Shown: positions 1 through 13,198, numbered from the stretch's first letter. The stretch: DNA of 64,000 nt from Neodiprion pinetum (GCF_021155775.2 NC_060237.1:4032501-4096500); one strand, 5' to 3'. Numbers and translations: made by a program. Notes: generated by a model not told the origin, from the letters alone.

Positions 1-313
1 ACCAAGCTCAGCGCATTTTCTCCCTAAAACCGTTCTTAATTTTTAGCGGACAAAAAAAAATTTTTTTTACATTCACATCCAGCCTCAGCTGGAATCCGTA
101 ATAGTCAATTAGGTCTATAAAATATGTTCCCTGATGCTTTGGCCACTTCTAAACAACCCTCAGGGTTTACATTCTACCTTATACGCCAAAATTTTTTGTG
201 TGTTAGCTTTGTTATCCTTCGTGGGTTGAGCCATTCTATCCTGCCTTGCAGGATATGTCGCATCTTATCACCCGAGCTTATGCGATACGCACGCACAAGC
301 GTACGTGACTCCG

Positions 314-333
314 TCTCTCTCTCTCTCTCTCTC
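314..333. repeat. (TC)n microsatellite
   Basis: About ten uninterrupted TC units, continuing downstream as an impure CT-rich stretch to about 350. It accounts for the Ser/Leu- and Arg/Glu-rich open frames on the two strands here. Confidence 0.9.
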
Positions 334-1270
334 GCACACTCTCTGTCTCTCCGTCTTCGGTGAGAAGGGATAGCATATTGAAAACTCCCTTATCAGAATC
401 CTTTTTGTTGACAGATTCGGCGAGACCCGAGATTGCGGATCCCGGTGAGGAAGAAGGAAAAAGATAAACAGAGAATAATCCAACCTCCTGCCACCCTTCG
501 CTGGTAGGTAAGGAAGGTAAATAACTGATTTCAACTGTATTTTCCGAGGAAACAGAGAAGAAAAAATGTGCGGTATTTTTCTTTGGAATTCTTTCAATCG
601 CACGCATTCGCTGAGAATTAGGGTAATCGAAAGAAATTATACGGTAAGTTTGTATAAATATATTCCGAATCAAAAGATAGTAAATTTTGAAGTTATAAAC
701 ATTTAGGAGGTAAAATATACGTCGCTTCAATCTTCAGTCTATCGTCACTGTACCTTTCTTTCGGTCCAACTGAAACTCGGCATTTCACGATATACGTAAT
801 GTATAATAAAACCGCGACAAGGGAAAAAAGCGTGAAAGAGCTTCCCGTTTATATCTATCAAAATAAACGATCAACACGTGCATGCACATGATTTATGCGA
901 CACGTAGGTATAACATAGATGAAAGTTCCTCTCTTTGATCACCGGCATTGACGAGCGTGAATGCGAGGTGGGTATTATTCATAGGGAAGAATGGAGTTGA
1001 TATTGATTCCTTCGATACACTCGGACAATTGTTTATAGATTAAACACACTGTCAAGATATCGATATACACGAGCGAGAATAACAGCCATAATCGCCTCTT
1101 TTTCTCTTTAATTACAGGCAACAAAATACACCGGAAAAATGTTACAAAAACCGAAAACTTCGACGTCGACAGGTTACGTAAATTTCTCTTCATTCATCGT
1201 CTTCGGCTAATTGCGATTAGACGCCGAAAATCGCCGCACGAATTCGTCTCCCGAATTCGCGAAAAGTGAA

Positions 1271-1296
1271 ATTAATTGCCTTGACTCGCAATTAAT
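1271..1296. repeat. Perfect 9-bp inverted repeat (hairpin)
   Basis: The arm ATTAATTGC at 1271-1279 and its exact complement GCAATTAAT at 1288-1296 enclose an 8-base loop. The arms contain ATTA/TAAT cores like those bound by homeodomain proteins, so a paired binding site is as likely as an RNA hairpin. The function is unknown. Confidence 0.6.
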
Positions 1297-1537
1297 ATCC
1301 CCGAAGCATAATAAAACAGGGATCAAAGTGCCGTAGCTTCAGGTTCAAGTGTGGACGGGGCCTTTATACGGAGAAGGTGCGTGAATCACGGGAATAAAAT
1401 TAGCGCTTATAACGGTTGAGCGTCTTGTCCTCGTTATACAGCGATTCAATTTGTGAGGAAGTTTTGAGTTGGTCAAAGGCTAAAACCGAGTCTGCTGAAG
1501 CATCCGAATAAGGGATCCCACCTCTTTTTCTCTTCTC

Positions 1538-1538
<1 letters not shown>

Positions 1539-1568
<30 letters not shown>
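1539..1568. repeat. (TC)n microsatellite
   Basis: Fifteen TC units within a longer pyrimidine-rich stretch, 1520-1580. It would match GAGA-type motifs on the minus strand. Confidence 0.9.
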
Positions 1569-1570
<2 letters not shown>

Positions 1571-3272
1571 TCTCTTCGGTTTCTTTTCACCGTCCTAAGA
1601 CGCCGCTTCCATTTCCCCCACCGTGAATTTGATCAATTTACGCAAAGTATTAAATACGCGTCAGGGTGATCAGGCACGTTTACAAAACATAAAAAAGAAA
1701 AAGAAAGAAAGCTCGAAATTTCTTGTAATTTTTTGTAAGTGGAATTTCGTGGAGATATTAAACTACTTAATAACTTAAAAATCTGAGCGACCTTCCATCC
1801 CGGTAAGTCGACCGTGTTTTATACCCCCTTAAAAAGAAACTGGAATCGGGTTTCTGCGCACCTTATACGAAGCGCTTATACCTCTCCACTGTTTGCAAAT
1901 TAAAGGGGAAGCTTTGGAGCCGGCGAAGACCCGGCAGCCTTCAAACCCTCTGCAATTTCGCAAACTGAACTCCGATTACGGGTATTGCCAATTTTGGCAA
2001 GGGGCACAAAGCTCTCGAGATACGCAACGGTGAAAACACAACGATAATCAAATCATCGTACGAAACAGAGGCGCGCGCGCGTCTTTTTTCGTAACGCATT
2101 CGCTGCGCAAAACGAATCGTTTTCGGTAAATGAGAGGTCGAGATACGTGGATAACTAGCGCATATCTGGTTAATAAATCCGTGGAAATTGTGGTTCAACA
2201 AATTTTACTCATGGATGATGCGTATGATAATTAATTCCTCCCTATCTATTCTTGAGCATCATTTCTCAGGCTTCGGGTATGATTATTGAAGATCTATACG
2301 GAAGCCGTATACGCAGTGTTGTACCGCATCTGAGAAAATTAAACGAAGAACAGAAGGAGAGAAGTTTGTGAGACGTAGTGATACGAAAGAAATAAATAAA
2401 TATCAAACGATACGCTTCGATGGTGAAAATACTTTACCCACAAAATAGAAGCTAACATTTTTTTCATAAAAACGTTGATGATCCAGCGATCAATTTCCGG
2501 CGTTAATTTTTCCCTTGCTATGAGATTCGTGGAAAACTCAAGCCTGTAATATATACATATATTGCGATATCCAGTGGTAGAAAAAACTTGCAGCCAGGAT
2601 TCCATTTCCAACGTGAAAATCCTTCCCTCGATCACGTTCGAATATAATTGGTTCAGCGAAACGGCGTGACCCGATGCGAGAGCGAGGGGATTGAAGGATA
2701 TAGGATAAAATTAAAATATAAAATAAATAAAGAATCCGTACGCTGGTAGCAGCGACGTAAAAGTGAATCAGCATCAGCAGCGGCAGCAGCAGTAGTCGAT
2801 CAATCGATTTATCGAGCGTCAACATTATTCTCTTATTTATTTGACGATCGCAGAATTATACCGAGGACGAATCCGATTCGACAAAAAAACACGCAATGTA
2901 TAAAGGTGTTTGCTGCGTATCTTGAACAGAGCGAATGATTCTCGGTTTTATTCAGTATTTGCTAAAAACTTGTACCACGTTATCGTTATCGCTCCGATTT
3001 CCACCGAGATGAATCCCTGCCGCATATGACGTCACACGTGACTGAGTTCAAAATACCGGCAAATAATGTCTTCCTCTAGTTACTTTTACACGTCCGATGC
3101 TCGGCCCTGAAATCCCGCTCGTCTGTTGGGACTGTAAATATTTATAGAGACCTGATATTGCCGTTGAAGGCTGAGCTTTGCTGCAAGCCCGGCTTGCGGT
3201 GCGGCATAATCGCGACTGTGCATCCCGTCCGCTGTACATGTGGTGGTAGGTCTACCGTTACTAGGGAAAATA

Positions 3273-3320
3273 TCTTCCTGGAAGCAGGATACTCGAGAGG
3301 CATCGGGATATCCAGGAAGA
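3273..3320. repeat. Perfect 10-bp inverted repeat with 28-base loop
   Basis: TCTTCCTGGA at 3273-3282 is exactly complementary to TCCAGGAAGA at 3311-3320. The loop contains a CTCGAG palindrome. There is no poly-T end or other sign of an RNA gene, so it is recorded as a structural feature only. Confidence 0.55.
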
Positions 3321-5072
3321 AACTGCAGCAGCGTCATGTTTCCCGGATTTCAATGACGCCGAATTCAGGGATTCGGTTCTACTGTATTTCTTGACGTAAT
3401 AGAATCGCGATGGGAAATCAGAGGCGAAACGTCCTCACTTATCAGCAGCCTTCGAACCTTCGGCCGAAAGACTATACCTACGAATTAAAAGCGCTCTTTA
3501 CGCGGCATTGACAAAATTATCGGGATTAGCGCTGTCAGGTTTTACCTACTGAAATTCACATCAAACTGCTCGTCAGACCTTCGGATATACAGTGACATTT
3601 ATGAAAAATGCACAGTCTAGACAAGCAAACGCGATGCAATCACTTTACGTTACTCTCACAATCAGAGTAAATCTTCAGCTCTCTTTTACCGACTAATTGT
3701 CACCTCTGCAGAATTTCGAAATACCTTCGCAGTCTCTTTAAAATCTTTAGATATAAAAAAAAAATCGTCATATTTTCATGTAAAATGGTATCCGAGGACT
3801 TTAAAATCGTTTATCACGAATCTTGATTTGTACTTCGAAATTCGAAATGGATGTTATTCTTTTTTTTTTTCTCTACGAATTTGAAACTTGCAATATGAGA
3901 ACCGGAAGTTCGAGGGCTGGCTCATGGTCAGTCCAAAGCTGCTTGTTTTTTTTTTTCTCTTTTTTCTTTTCGCTCTTTGCCGCAAAAACAGACGCGGCGG
4001 TAATACGGTGTACTAAGCTAGTTTCGAAAAATTCTTCAAAAAAACCTGTGTCTACCGTTCAGTGAGTCCTCTGTACAGAGAAGGGTATAGAGGAGGAGGG
4101 ATCGATATTTACCATCGTAGAATATGTTTTCATCTCCCATGGGATTGGAAGTGGGGGGATTGGGGGAAAGAGAGAGAGAGCAGAGTTAAAGCCGTTAATT
4201 TTGTATACTCCGAAGGTTCGATTCGCGAAGGCGATGGTTTCCAATGAAGGAAATTTGTGCTTCGGCACGATCGGATGGTTTTTGCGGGGGGCCTTCGGTA
4301 CACGAGTAACGGTAAGAGCCACCCGGAGGATCCCTTCCTTACCGACTGTCGCCGTCATCCCTCCGCATCCCTTTGCCCAGACAGCCGGCAGCCGCATTTA
4401 TGCCGACCATCGTTCACCGCCTTAACGGTGTAACGTGTTAGCGCCGGGTTTTAGAGCTTTTTAACGCTTTATAATGCACTTAATACTTTTTAATGGCACC
4501 GCCGCTCCTTCGAGAGACCCCCCTCCCTGAGTACCTGTCATCGATATTTACACTGGTATTCGAGTGGTTACAGAACCGACCAATCCGACGCTCGACCCTT
4601 CACCAGGGAACCCTCCCACCTTCCCACCTTCCGCACAATCAGTTTCTGAGCATCACCTCTCTCTCTCATTGTTCGCCATTTCTTACGACTTCTCGATCTT
4701 GACGGAGAGAACTCGCTAAACCCCGCGTATAAGAATTACTCGCTAATACTTGCGAGTTAAAACCACCCTAAATATGCAGAATCAAGTGTACAATTATGAA
4801 GATGAAAAAATCCACGAACCCCAAGCTGTTAAGAAATTCCGTAAACTCTTGGCGGTATAGTTTCTTTCCTCTTTCTCCCGTACGTGTCGGAACCGCGTGA
4901 GCATGATTAATACGCGAAAAGATCGAAGGTCTTATTTAGGTCTATAAGAGACGGAGATATATCCGCAGGCGTTTGCGGTGGCAAAGAAGAAGGGGTCGCC
5001 GCACGGGGTGGAAAAGATTGAAGATACCGAAAGGTGGGTTAGTCGAATCTACGTCCGTCTGCCTGTGTTTGC

Positions 5073-5092
5073 GTGTGTGTGTGTGTGTGTGT
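5073..5092. repeat. (GT)n microsatellite
   Basis: Ten uninterrupted GT units in otherwise mixed sequence. Confidence 0.9.
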
Positions 5093-7017
5093 CGAGCAGC
5101 GTAGCCACCGACAGGGTAAACAGCTTTAGCTAACCAAAACGGGACTCTGAAATGCTATTCGTTTTGACGGAGGAAACATTCGTGCAAAAGATTTCGCCAC
5201 CGCGATTGGTTCTTGCAGAATAGGACAATCTTTTTCACCCCTCCGCGGAAGGCGAAGCATTTTTCACGCTTTCGTTGCCTGATTTTCGAAAGAAAGAGAT
5301 GATCGTGTCTTTCCACTTTCTTGTTTCTCTTTTTTTCCGATCTTTCCATTTACTCTGTGTCGAATTTTGTTTTTTTCTTTCTTTTTCTCACCATTCAAAG
5401 AAAATAAAACGGACGTGTTTTCATTCGCCTCCCGAGTCATGATTCAAACGTTGAATTATTTTATTGCGCGATGATCTGTGCGAAGGAAAAATTACGCTGC
5501 TCAAAAACAGCGTCTAATTGCTGCCGCGGCTTGTCGCTCATATCGGTGTGCATATCGCCGAGCGTATTACACGTAGGTACCTGGGTACAAGGTGCGCAGA
5601 TTTCTCCCTTTTAATGTTATCCGCTCGCTTGCCGGGCGACGCTCACGACGCGTGTCAGCGATGCATTACGAGCGTGTAGCATTATTTTAAACTGCACGCT
5701 TTTGCACCGCAGCCGCGCGCCGTGCGTATCATTTTTTTCGATCGATAAAGGCCGAGGTGTGAATATGTAAAATACTAAATACACAGCGGGATTTTAATAA
5801 CCTACAGCCGTAACTGCTAAGATTGATCGGAGAGAGAGACAGCGGGGAAATAAATCTAGAAAATTGGCAAGATTTATTTCGCGTCGATATTTTATATTCC
5901 AACTGGAATCCGTCCGGACGTTAAACGTAGAAAAATCGTACAAGTCTAAATATATTTCGGGCATGGCTGCAGCGATGATTAAGAAGTGGATAAAGCGGTA
6001 CCGTCGAGTTATCATAGCTTAATGCGGTTCGCGTGCCGGCAGCGACGTAATGCATTCAATTATCTAGCAAGCAGCACACAAGGTATACCTGGTGGAGGAG
6101 AAACGACGCTGGCTGAAACACTCTTTCGTCATGTGTATAATAATAGCTTAAGCGAGGGTGAAGTAAAGGGGTATTCGTGCAGTTGCTGATCCTGCAGGGC
6201 TGCTTTCACGCCGAATTAGGCGATAATTTTTCACCGTTAAACACGTATACGCGTATCTGTAACGTACCTGAATACGTAAGACGGAGCCTAGCCGTGAAAT
6301 TTCAACGGCAGCAGCTAATTACACAGATCGAAAAATCTGTCGCCTGAGTAGAAGTAAAGACAGAGTCGTAAATTTTAGTTGCTTGAAAAATATTCGGCTT
6401 TTACCTGACTGGATTATTCGAGTCGTCTAGACTCTATATCCCCGTTAATTTCGAGTGTCGCGTGATATCTTTTTACGCAACCCGTATCCCGATATCCTGA
6501 AATGATAATGGCGAAGGAAAACCGCCTGGAGAGATAGCTGCGAGGCGCGAGAGGAGCTATGAATGTAAATAAAAATGTTACGTTGATGTAACTCCATCGG
6601 GAATACGCGGCATGAGTATACCGCCAGTCGGAAAAACGTGACGGAAATATGTCGGCTGCTGTAACGTTGCTAGAGGATGAAATTCTACACGGGACTCGAA
6701 ATATGAAGAAAACAAACGTTGCAAAGGTAAATCGGTATTGAGGAGAAAAAACCGCAGATGATTTCAAACTCTCGTATAAATCACCGTCAAAAAAAAAGCT
6801 CCGCGCTTCCTCGACTTTGTATCGTCGTTCTCGCTTTTGAATAACATTTTTCACAAATTTTCGGACGTTTCGAACAGACGCTTGATTCTCGTTGTAAAAA
6901 GTTTAGTAGGATACGTGTAAAGTCGTAGAATAGAGTTTTCTTTTCTTTTTCTTTTTTTTTTTTTTACGCGTCGGAAAAGATTTTAGTGCGGGAGAGCGAG
7001 TGAGAGTGAAAAAAGTT

Positions 7018-7042
7018 AAAAAAAAAAAAAAAAAAAAAAAAA
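7018..7042. repeat. Poly-A tract
   Basis: About 25 adenines, with a poly-T run at about 6951-6965 some 55 bases upstream. The two could pair as a weak inverted repeat. No retroposon body can be recognised next to either run. Confidence 0.85.
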
Positions 7043-10000
7043 GAAAAACATAATAAATAAAAAGCGAGAAAGAGAGGAGACCGGGAATAAATGTTGGCAC
7101 CACGTCAGATAAGCCCCGAAAGGAGGAAAACTGCCGTAAAAGTGGAAGTTTAGCATCTGAAAGAGGCAATAAATATCTCATAAACATGCCTTATCTATTC
7201 CCCATCAATAAAACCCGGATTTATCCGAATAAAGCGCGCGTCGCATTGTCCAAACTTCCGGCGGGTCGGATCGACTTCCGTTCCGACTCGTTCCACAGGC
7301 ATCGAGGCCGGCTGCTAACCACCCCGAGCATTCTCATTATTCGAAATTCGTTTCTTTCCCCTTTCCATTCTTCTTTCTCTTTCTTATCCCTCTTTTTACG
7401 AGAGTTTTACGTTACGTCATCAGGGTTTCGAGAGACGGGAGGCATATTATTACTACGATCCCGGTCGTGACATCGTCGACGATTTTCACCAAAAGTCCCG
7501 AAAGTTCCTCGTGGTCAAAGTCGTCAAAACTCAACCCTCCCCGGATCCGCCGGCTGGAGCTTCGCGATGTCTGTTTGAGACTGTCGATTTTCGTTAGGAG
7601 GGGGATGAAACGACGGAAAGAAGTCTTCCCTTTGTTCGAGAGGGTGGCGGAGGGGCGACTTGGAAACGACGCGTACTTACCGCGGTAACGAATCCGATAC
7701 GTAAGACCGTACGTTACAAGTGGCTTAATCCCATCTTTCCTTCGTCCTCTGCTTCGTAAAAAAGCATCGAGGGTCAAAGAGCTTTTTACAAATAATCTCA
7801 GACTCCTCCTTCTCTCTCCGTTCACGGTGACGCGAACTCGTGTGCAGCAGCGACTTTGTACGAGAAAAGAACCTGCTTAGAATTAGACAATTAGGGCGTA
7901 CGTTGTACGTATATACGTTTATGTACAACGTGCGAGGCGTGTATTGTACTGCACGTTTTTGCTTTGAAGCTTTGAACGACCGAGAGTAGAGACTCGAGCT
8001 GAGATCGTATCTGGGACAAACGGTAGAGAGAGCTTTGATGCTCGTAGGGTGCGAGGAGGAGGTCCTTGTTGCCAACTGGAATATACCACGTTACATCGTT
8101 TCGCAGTATTGTTCTCGTTGCATTTTTGCGAATCAGAGCGCGAGAAATATACGTCAGTGATTTGAGGGTGCAAAATTAATTGAAAACGGAAAATAAACAT
8201 CGTACAGATTTTATTAAACTCGCGAGAATAATGTTTCTGTAATAGTTAATCCGCTGGTTTTCCAAGATTAAATAAAACTGCGACAATAATTCTTTGAAAA
8301 TAAAAAAGGCTTGATAAAAATACGGACATCACTGCGGAAGAGACAAGGGACTTGAGAGGGAATATTCAAAGTGAAAAGAAAGAGGGCTCCTCTCCTAGCA
8401 AGTTACAGGGAGACGTAAAGCGGGACGTAGAGATGAGCGCACTCCGTTAAGTATCCACAAATTGAATGAATATACAAAGCTGATCGTAAAATAAAAGGAA
8501 TCCGGAAGCGACGACCCGGATTTGATTAGCTGCAGTATCTCGGAGATTGTATAAATTCGACGATGCCTCCCCCTCATCCCCCCAGAATCCGCCATCCCTC
8601 AAGCCCCGCACCCTTTTATCCAGCGTTTCGAGCCCTGACGACGTTCCGCCATTCGCGAGCCTATTACGTGCCTCAATCTTTTACCGTTCCCATTGAAATT
8701 TATACCGCGTTCACCTACGCCACACACAGCGTTTGAGTCCTACACGTTATTGTCGCATAGCCGAAGCGGTTGAAATATCAAATTATCGTAAATAATCCGT
8801 TGATTATTCACGGCAAATCGAACAGCCTATTTTTATACGCCGGAATCGTGGGTGGGTATTAATTTGCATATATACATGTAATTTGAGAGTTGCGAGGATA
8901 TTACGACGCGTGTTTAACAAGTACACACGGTGGTGCGTTACCTGTATTTTCCCCGTCTTTGTTACGCACACACCCGCACACAGCGAGAGAGAGAGAGAGA
9001 GTCTCGTTAGCTCCCGCCTAAGCCGTTTCAGCTTAATTATTATACGGGCTAAGAGTTAGCCACAATTGCCATCCCAAGACAATGCGCAACTGGCCTACAA
9101 CCATCCCGACCATTTCTGCTAAATCCTTTCGAAAACCAAGCGAGAGAGAGAAAGAGAGAGATTGTGCAGTTGAGTTTGAACAGGAATTACATATGCAGAT
9201 GACTTGGAATTCGCAGAGGATGTGAGAGAAAAAGAATTCTCCGAAAATTCAAATTTCATCCTCGTTAAATACGTATATATATATAAGTAAGGTTATTTTT
9301 TTTTTTCATTCAATTAGCGACATTTTTCATCGCTGGATAATTAGGAACGAAAAATAAAGACAAAAACGAAAAGTAATACCGAGAATTTCAGTGTAACGAT
9401 ATTACTTCGTGTCCGAATATATTAACACTGTTGCAGTAAAAAAAAAAAATTTCTCCCGGCTATATCGACGGACATTTTAAAACTTCGATTATATACCTGT
9501 AGTGTGGGATATATATAGCGTACCGGTGACATACGGTAAGATATCTCCTTTCTAAATTGGTAATCTCAGATGTGAAAAATTGCACAACGATATTGATTCT
9601 CACACTCCTTGGAAAAGTAAGATTCTAACAATCAAGTATACCTAGTTCAGGTATATTTTGCACGGCGCGACGGTGTGAAAATTCGTAGTCGTTCCGGAGC
9701 GTTGTAATAAATGAAAGAGAAAAATTCGTCTTCCCGCTGGGATTGAGAATAAATAAATTTTTCCTAATTTATCGTCCCACGTCTGTAATAAAGTATAATT
9801 CGTTATTACGTGCGCATGCGACGAATACATGCAGGCGTGGTAATAAATTTAGACGAGGGTTTGAAGGGAGGCCGGTCAGAGGAGCGTGTAATCAGCAAGA
9901 GGCAATTGAAAAATCGTAGCTTTTTAATTCTCATCACGTGACTGAAAAGGGAGGGACGATTGGTTAATAATTTTTACGACACGCGAGCAAGTTTTCAATC

Positions 10001-10249
10001 CTGGCACGCATGCGTGAATTTAGGCGTCTTTTTACGTCGCAACGCCCAGCCGGAAGCTCGTAATTTGTTTTGAATTCAACATATTTATTCCCGAATACTA
10101 ATTTCGATTAAATTTATCAAAAAAAAAAAAGATATCGCTAATACTGTGAATTACTATTCTGCCAAATGTTACTTTTTACCACATTCGGTGATACAAAATA
10201 CAAAAATACAAAAGTATTGGTTTCGGTCCAAAATCGCTTTCTCTAATTT

Positions 10250-10333
10250 CGGCAACTCGGAAACGGCTCGATGAAAAAATTTAAGACTTGCAGGATTTTA
10301 CAACAAAATGAGGAGCATAAAAAATTACCATGT
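10250..10333 (-). repeat. Dispersed repeat family, copy 1 (fragment)
   Basis: Read on the minus strand, this segment matches 30066-30150 on the plus strand. Over a 54-base core (10257-10310 against 30089-30142) 48 positions are identical, and similarity continues about 20 bases outward on the A-rich side. Shared landmarks are CATTTTGTTGTAA and AGCCGTTTCCGA. Such a match is far beyond chance in 64 kb, so the two are copies of one interspersed element. The class is unknown: no transposase, reverse transcriptase or clean terminal repeat is visible. Confidence 0.75.
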
Positions 10334-10485
10334 CTTGTTGCTATTTTTAAATAAACAATTATATTTTTCCCACTCTACGAGTTTATTTATTTTTCTTGTT
10401 TTTTTTTTCAAATTTGTAAATTTTTAATGCTTTGGAAATATTTTTTCCCTATTTCTTCTTTCCGAAACAATTTCACTTGGCTGCC

Positions 10486-10560
10486 AAAAATTTTTCTACT
10501 CTACCGTTTTCGACAACATCCTCGGAAGTTTGTCGAACAAACCGACAGACTTTTACTCTC
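10486..10560 (+). repeat. Dispersed repeat family, copy 2 (diverged fragment)
   Basis: This plus-strand segment aligns with 30118-30190. In the same order it has an AAATTT(A/T)TTC-like start, CCGTTT(T/C)CGA, a CGG(A)AGTTTGTCG block and ACAAACCGACA, with a few bases deleted between the last two blocks. It lies about 150 bases from copy 1 in the opposite orientation, which suggests an inverted or rearranged insertion. It is followed within 25 bases by a 24-base poly-A tract. Confidence 0.55.
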
Positions 10561-10584
10561 ATCGCGGTGATGGAAAGTATCGCC

Positions 10585-10666
10585 AAAAAAAAAAAAAAAA
10601 AAAAAAAACTTTTTCCGGCTAGTCTCTTTTTTCTTTCATCTCCGTTACAAAAAAAAAAAAAAAAAA
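10585..10666 (+). repeat. Two poly-A tracts
   Basis: Runs of 24 adenines (10585-10608) and 18 adenines (10649-10666) are separated by 40 bases of pyrimidine-rich sequence. They immediately follow a fragment of the dispersed repeat family, as a retroposon tail would, but copy 3 at 30066-30190 runs into a TA tract instead. The retroposon reading is therefore unproven. Confidence 0.8.
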
Positions 10667-11214
10667 TTGGCACCCATGACGCATCAACGCTCGCAACGTC
10701 ACAACGTCACGTTCGTAAGACGAGGCGACGGAGGAGGTGCGGATATATTATTAAATGGCATGTTTTCATATTTCCGTTGTTATCGTGATTTATTGCCGTC
10801 AAATTAGGTTTTTGCGTGCCTCGCTGCCGCAAGGATAACTTCCAGAGGTTTACGTTCGTCCGTCTGCCGTTGATGCGAAGGTTGAGTCGACGTTTCGGGG
10901 TCACTTGCGAACTGCCCGAAGCTAAGAGGAAAGAAAACTTTTCCGTCACACCTCGTCTCACCGGATGCGCCGATAATTTTATTTGTTTCGCGTTGTCTCG
11001 TTTCTTCTTCTTTTTTTTTTCTTTATCTCCTTTAACTTTTCTCCTTTCTTGTTTTGTCGTCATGTATCATTGAATTAACCCGCGGAGAATGAGCGGCTCG
11101 TTTAATAAAATTACAAAACTCGGTCGGATGTTCACAAGTATTACACTTTCCAAAAGCGAGCCGCTCACGTTCTATAACCGTGATGATATTTTCAAATTAT
11201 AAAAAACACTCCCT

Positions 11215-11227
11215 CCCCCCCCCCCCC
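11215..11227. repeat. Poly-C run
   Basis: Thirteen cytosines followed directly by GGG. On the minus strand the run could form a G-quadruplex. Confidence 0.9.
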
Positions 11228-12579
11228 GGGTGGAGGGAAAAAAGTTGCGAAATTAGAGAACGACCGTTTTAATCTGATAGAAAAAAAAAGAAAGAAACAA
11301 AGAAATAAAACGAATCTTACTCCTTTTTTATTTCTTCTTCTTTTTCGTGGACATCGAGACCTAGCTGGGTTATATCGCCAAGGATGTCTATAAAGTTATC
11401 ACCACTGCAAAAAATCACGAGAAATAAAAATAAAAAATGTCCGTTACGCGTTTTCGTATCTCGCTGTAAAATAATTTATGCAGTGATTATACGAGGACAA
11501 AAAGAGAAATGAGGAGGAAGAGGAGGAGGCAGACATTCCTCGAGGATGGATATATTTTTTTTCTCCCTCCTCCGCAAGGCTCGCGTGTCCGACATTCTGC
11601 ACCGTCGTACAAAAATTCACACGGTCAAGGGCGCTGATTCACGTCAAATATATAAAATCGCGATAAGCTCACCGTAAATGATAAGCCAACTTTCACACCG
11701 TAAAATCTGGCTAACATATACATTTCTTTACTTATTTATTCACGTATTTAGTAATTTATTAACTACCAGTCTGTTTTTCGTTATTTTGTTTTCCATTCGC
11801 TCGTTTATTTATCTTGACTTATTCTACGCGTACTTGTAATCTTCCACTGCATTATCATTCTACTTTTCTTTTCACCTTCATTCTTCTTTTTACTTCTTCT
11901 TACCGCTTTACACATATGACAAGTGTAGGTCCTTACGTATCTACTAATAGTATGTAATAATTGTATACATATAAAACAGCAATGCCTATTTATATTGTTA
12001 CGTATTGTACGCATACATACCAACCTAATATATATATATACATATATATATTAAAGTAAAGCGAAGTAAAAATGCCCTTTGAGCCCAAAAAGGTGGAACC
12101 TTCTACCTATCGCTGCGCAGAAAAGCATTCGTCCGTCCGTCGAACGAAACGCGGAAAGGTGTTTGAAAATTTGGTCGTACCGGCGTGGCGAACCCTTTAC
12201 TGGGTGATTTTACCCCCCGAATCGCGTGTCGGGGCATCCGAGAATTTTACTACCCTTAGAAGGCAGAGTCACCTGGCCGAGTCCGCGAATTCGGTGACCG
12301 ATCCGACCCTGGTCGAACCCAAGAGAACCCAGCACGCCTCCTATCATGCATATTACCGTCCGCATAAAGGGTATAATTACTGATAACGCGAGCGGAGTCG
12401 GATACCTTAACACCTGATACCATCGGGGAATTGGTGTTTTTACGCCGACAGCCAGGCGGTCGATTCGCGTGGCGAACCTGCGGCACGGCTGATATCGCTT
12501 CGCGATCGATTATTACAGGTATAATTCCGTACCTGAATCGCGTTTCCGTTCGGGAGTAACGCGCTCGGAATTTCAAATT

Positions 12580-12850
12580 ACATATTCCAATTAATTGGCG
12601 AAAACTTTCCAGCCAACGCGTTGTGTCGTATTATAACGACTAATCCACCCTCCGGCAGGTCAAGTGTACAGAGTTACATGTAATACCGTTGGAAATTTTG
12701 ACGATTCGCAAACTCGAACCCTCCGATAATTATTATTAACCAGACTGAACGTGCACTATTACGCACAATATATTATATTCGATCTGGAATTTATAATTCA
12801 ATTAATATTAAATTAATAACGCGTAATTTGATCAAATAAAATTAGTCGAA
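12580..12850. promoter_or_regulatory. TAAT-rich interval, possible homeodomain-site cluster
   Basis: Many ATTA/TAAT cores fall within 270 bases, including the palindrome CCAATTAATTGG near 12584 and a dense group at about 12795-12850. Homeodomain proteins bind such cores, so an enhancer is conceivable. AT-rich DNA also produces these motifs by chance, and there is no conservation evidence. This is a weak call. Confidence 0.12.
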
Positions 12851-13198
12851 TCGAATAACGAGCAAGAGCGATGCTGAAAGCTCAAAGTTTAACACACACC
12901 GCGTATGTTTGAGCATCGGAAAGGAATTCCAATAACACACGTGACCGTTGCTCGTTTCTTTTTCTTTCTTTTTTTTCCTCATCACTCCTTTTTCTCCTTT
13001 TATCATTATTCATCCAACGTTTTGCACCGAAATTCGACATCGTTTGTTTCATTTTTACCGCGATGATCGAAACGGGACAGCAGCGAGGGATTCGTTCATT
13101 ATTTCCAAACAACGGACAGGGCTGTCGGACTGTGAATATCCACATTGTAATAAACTGACCGGTCTCTCTGGCGTCCGAACCAAAATAGTGCATACGGT

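Larger units (their letters stand above)
1..10249. other. Non-coding stretch, no gene recognised
   Basis: No open frame here resembles a known protein, and those present are short and often low in complexity. The stretch holds an A9T8 run at 52-68, (TC)n at 314-333 and 1539-1568, (GT)n at 5073-5092, (GA)n at 8985-9001, a 25-base poly-A tract near 7018-7042 and several AT-rich intervals. CpG dinucleotides are common throughout (for example ten in 1201-1260). Two short perfect inverted repeats (1271-1296 and 3273-3320) are listed separately. It may be intergenic or intronic; the sequence alone does not say which. Confidence 0.7.

Noticed and set aside
3440..3470. GGTTCGAAGGC on the minus strand, similar to a tRNA B box
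   Set aside because: It lacks the CC that ends the B box and no A box or cloverleaf could be built; other GGTTCGA sites (for example 12312, 38870 and 55671) fail in the same way.
3897..3910. 14 bases shared with 30042-30056 near dispersed-repeat copy 3
   Set aside because: Several 14-base matches are expected by chance in a window this size, and similarity does not extend.
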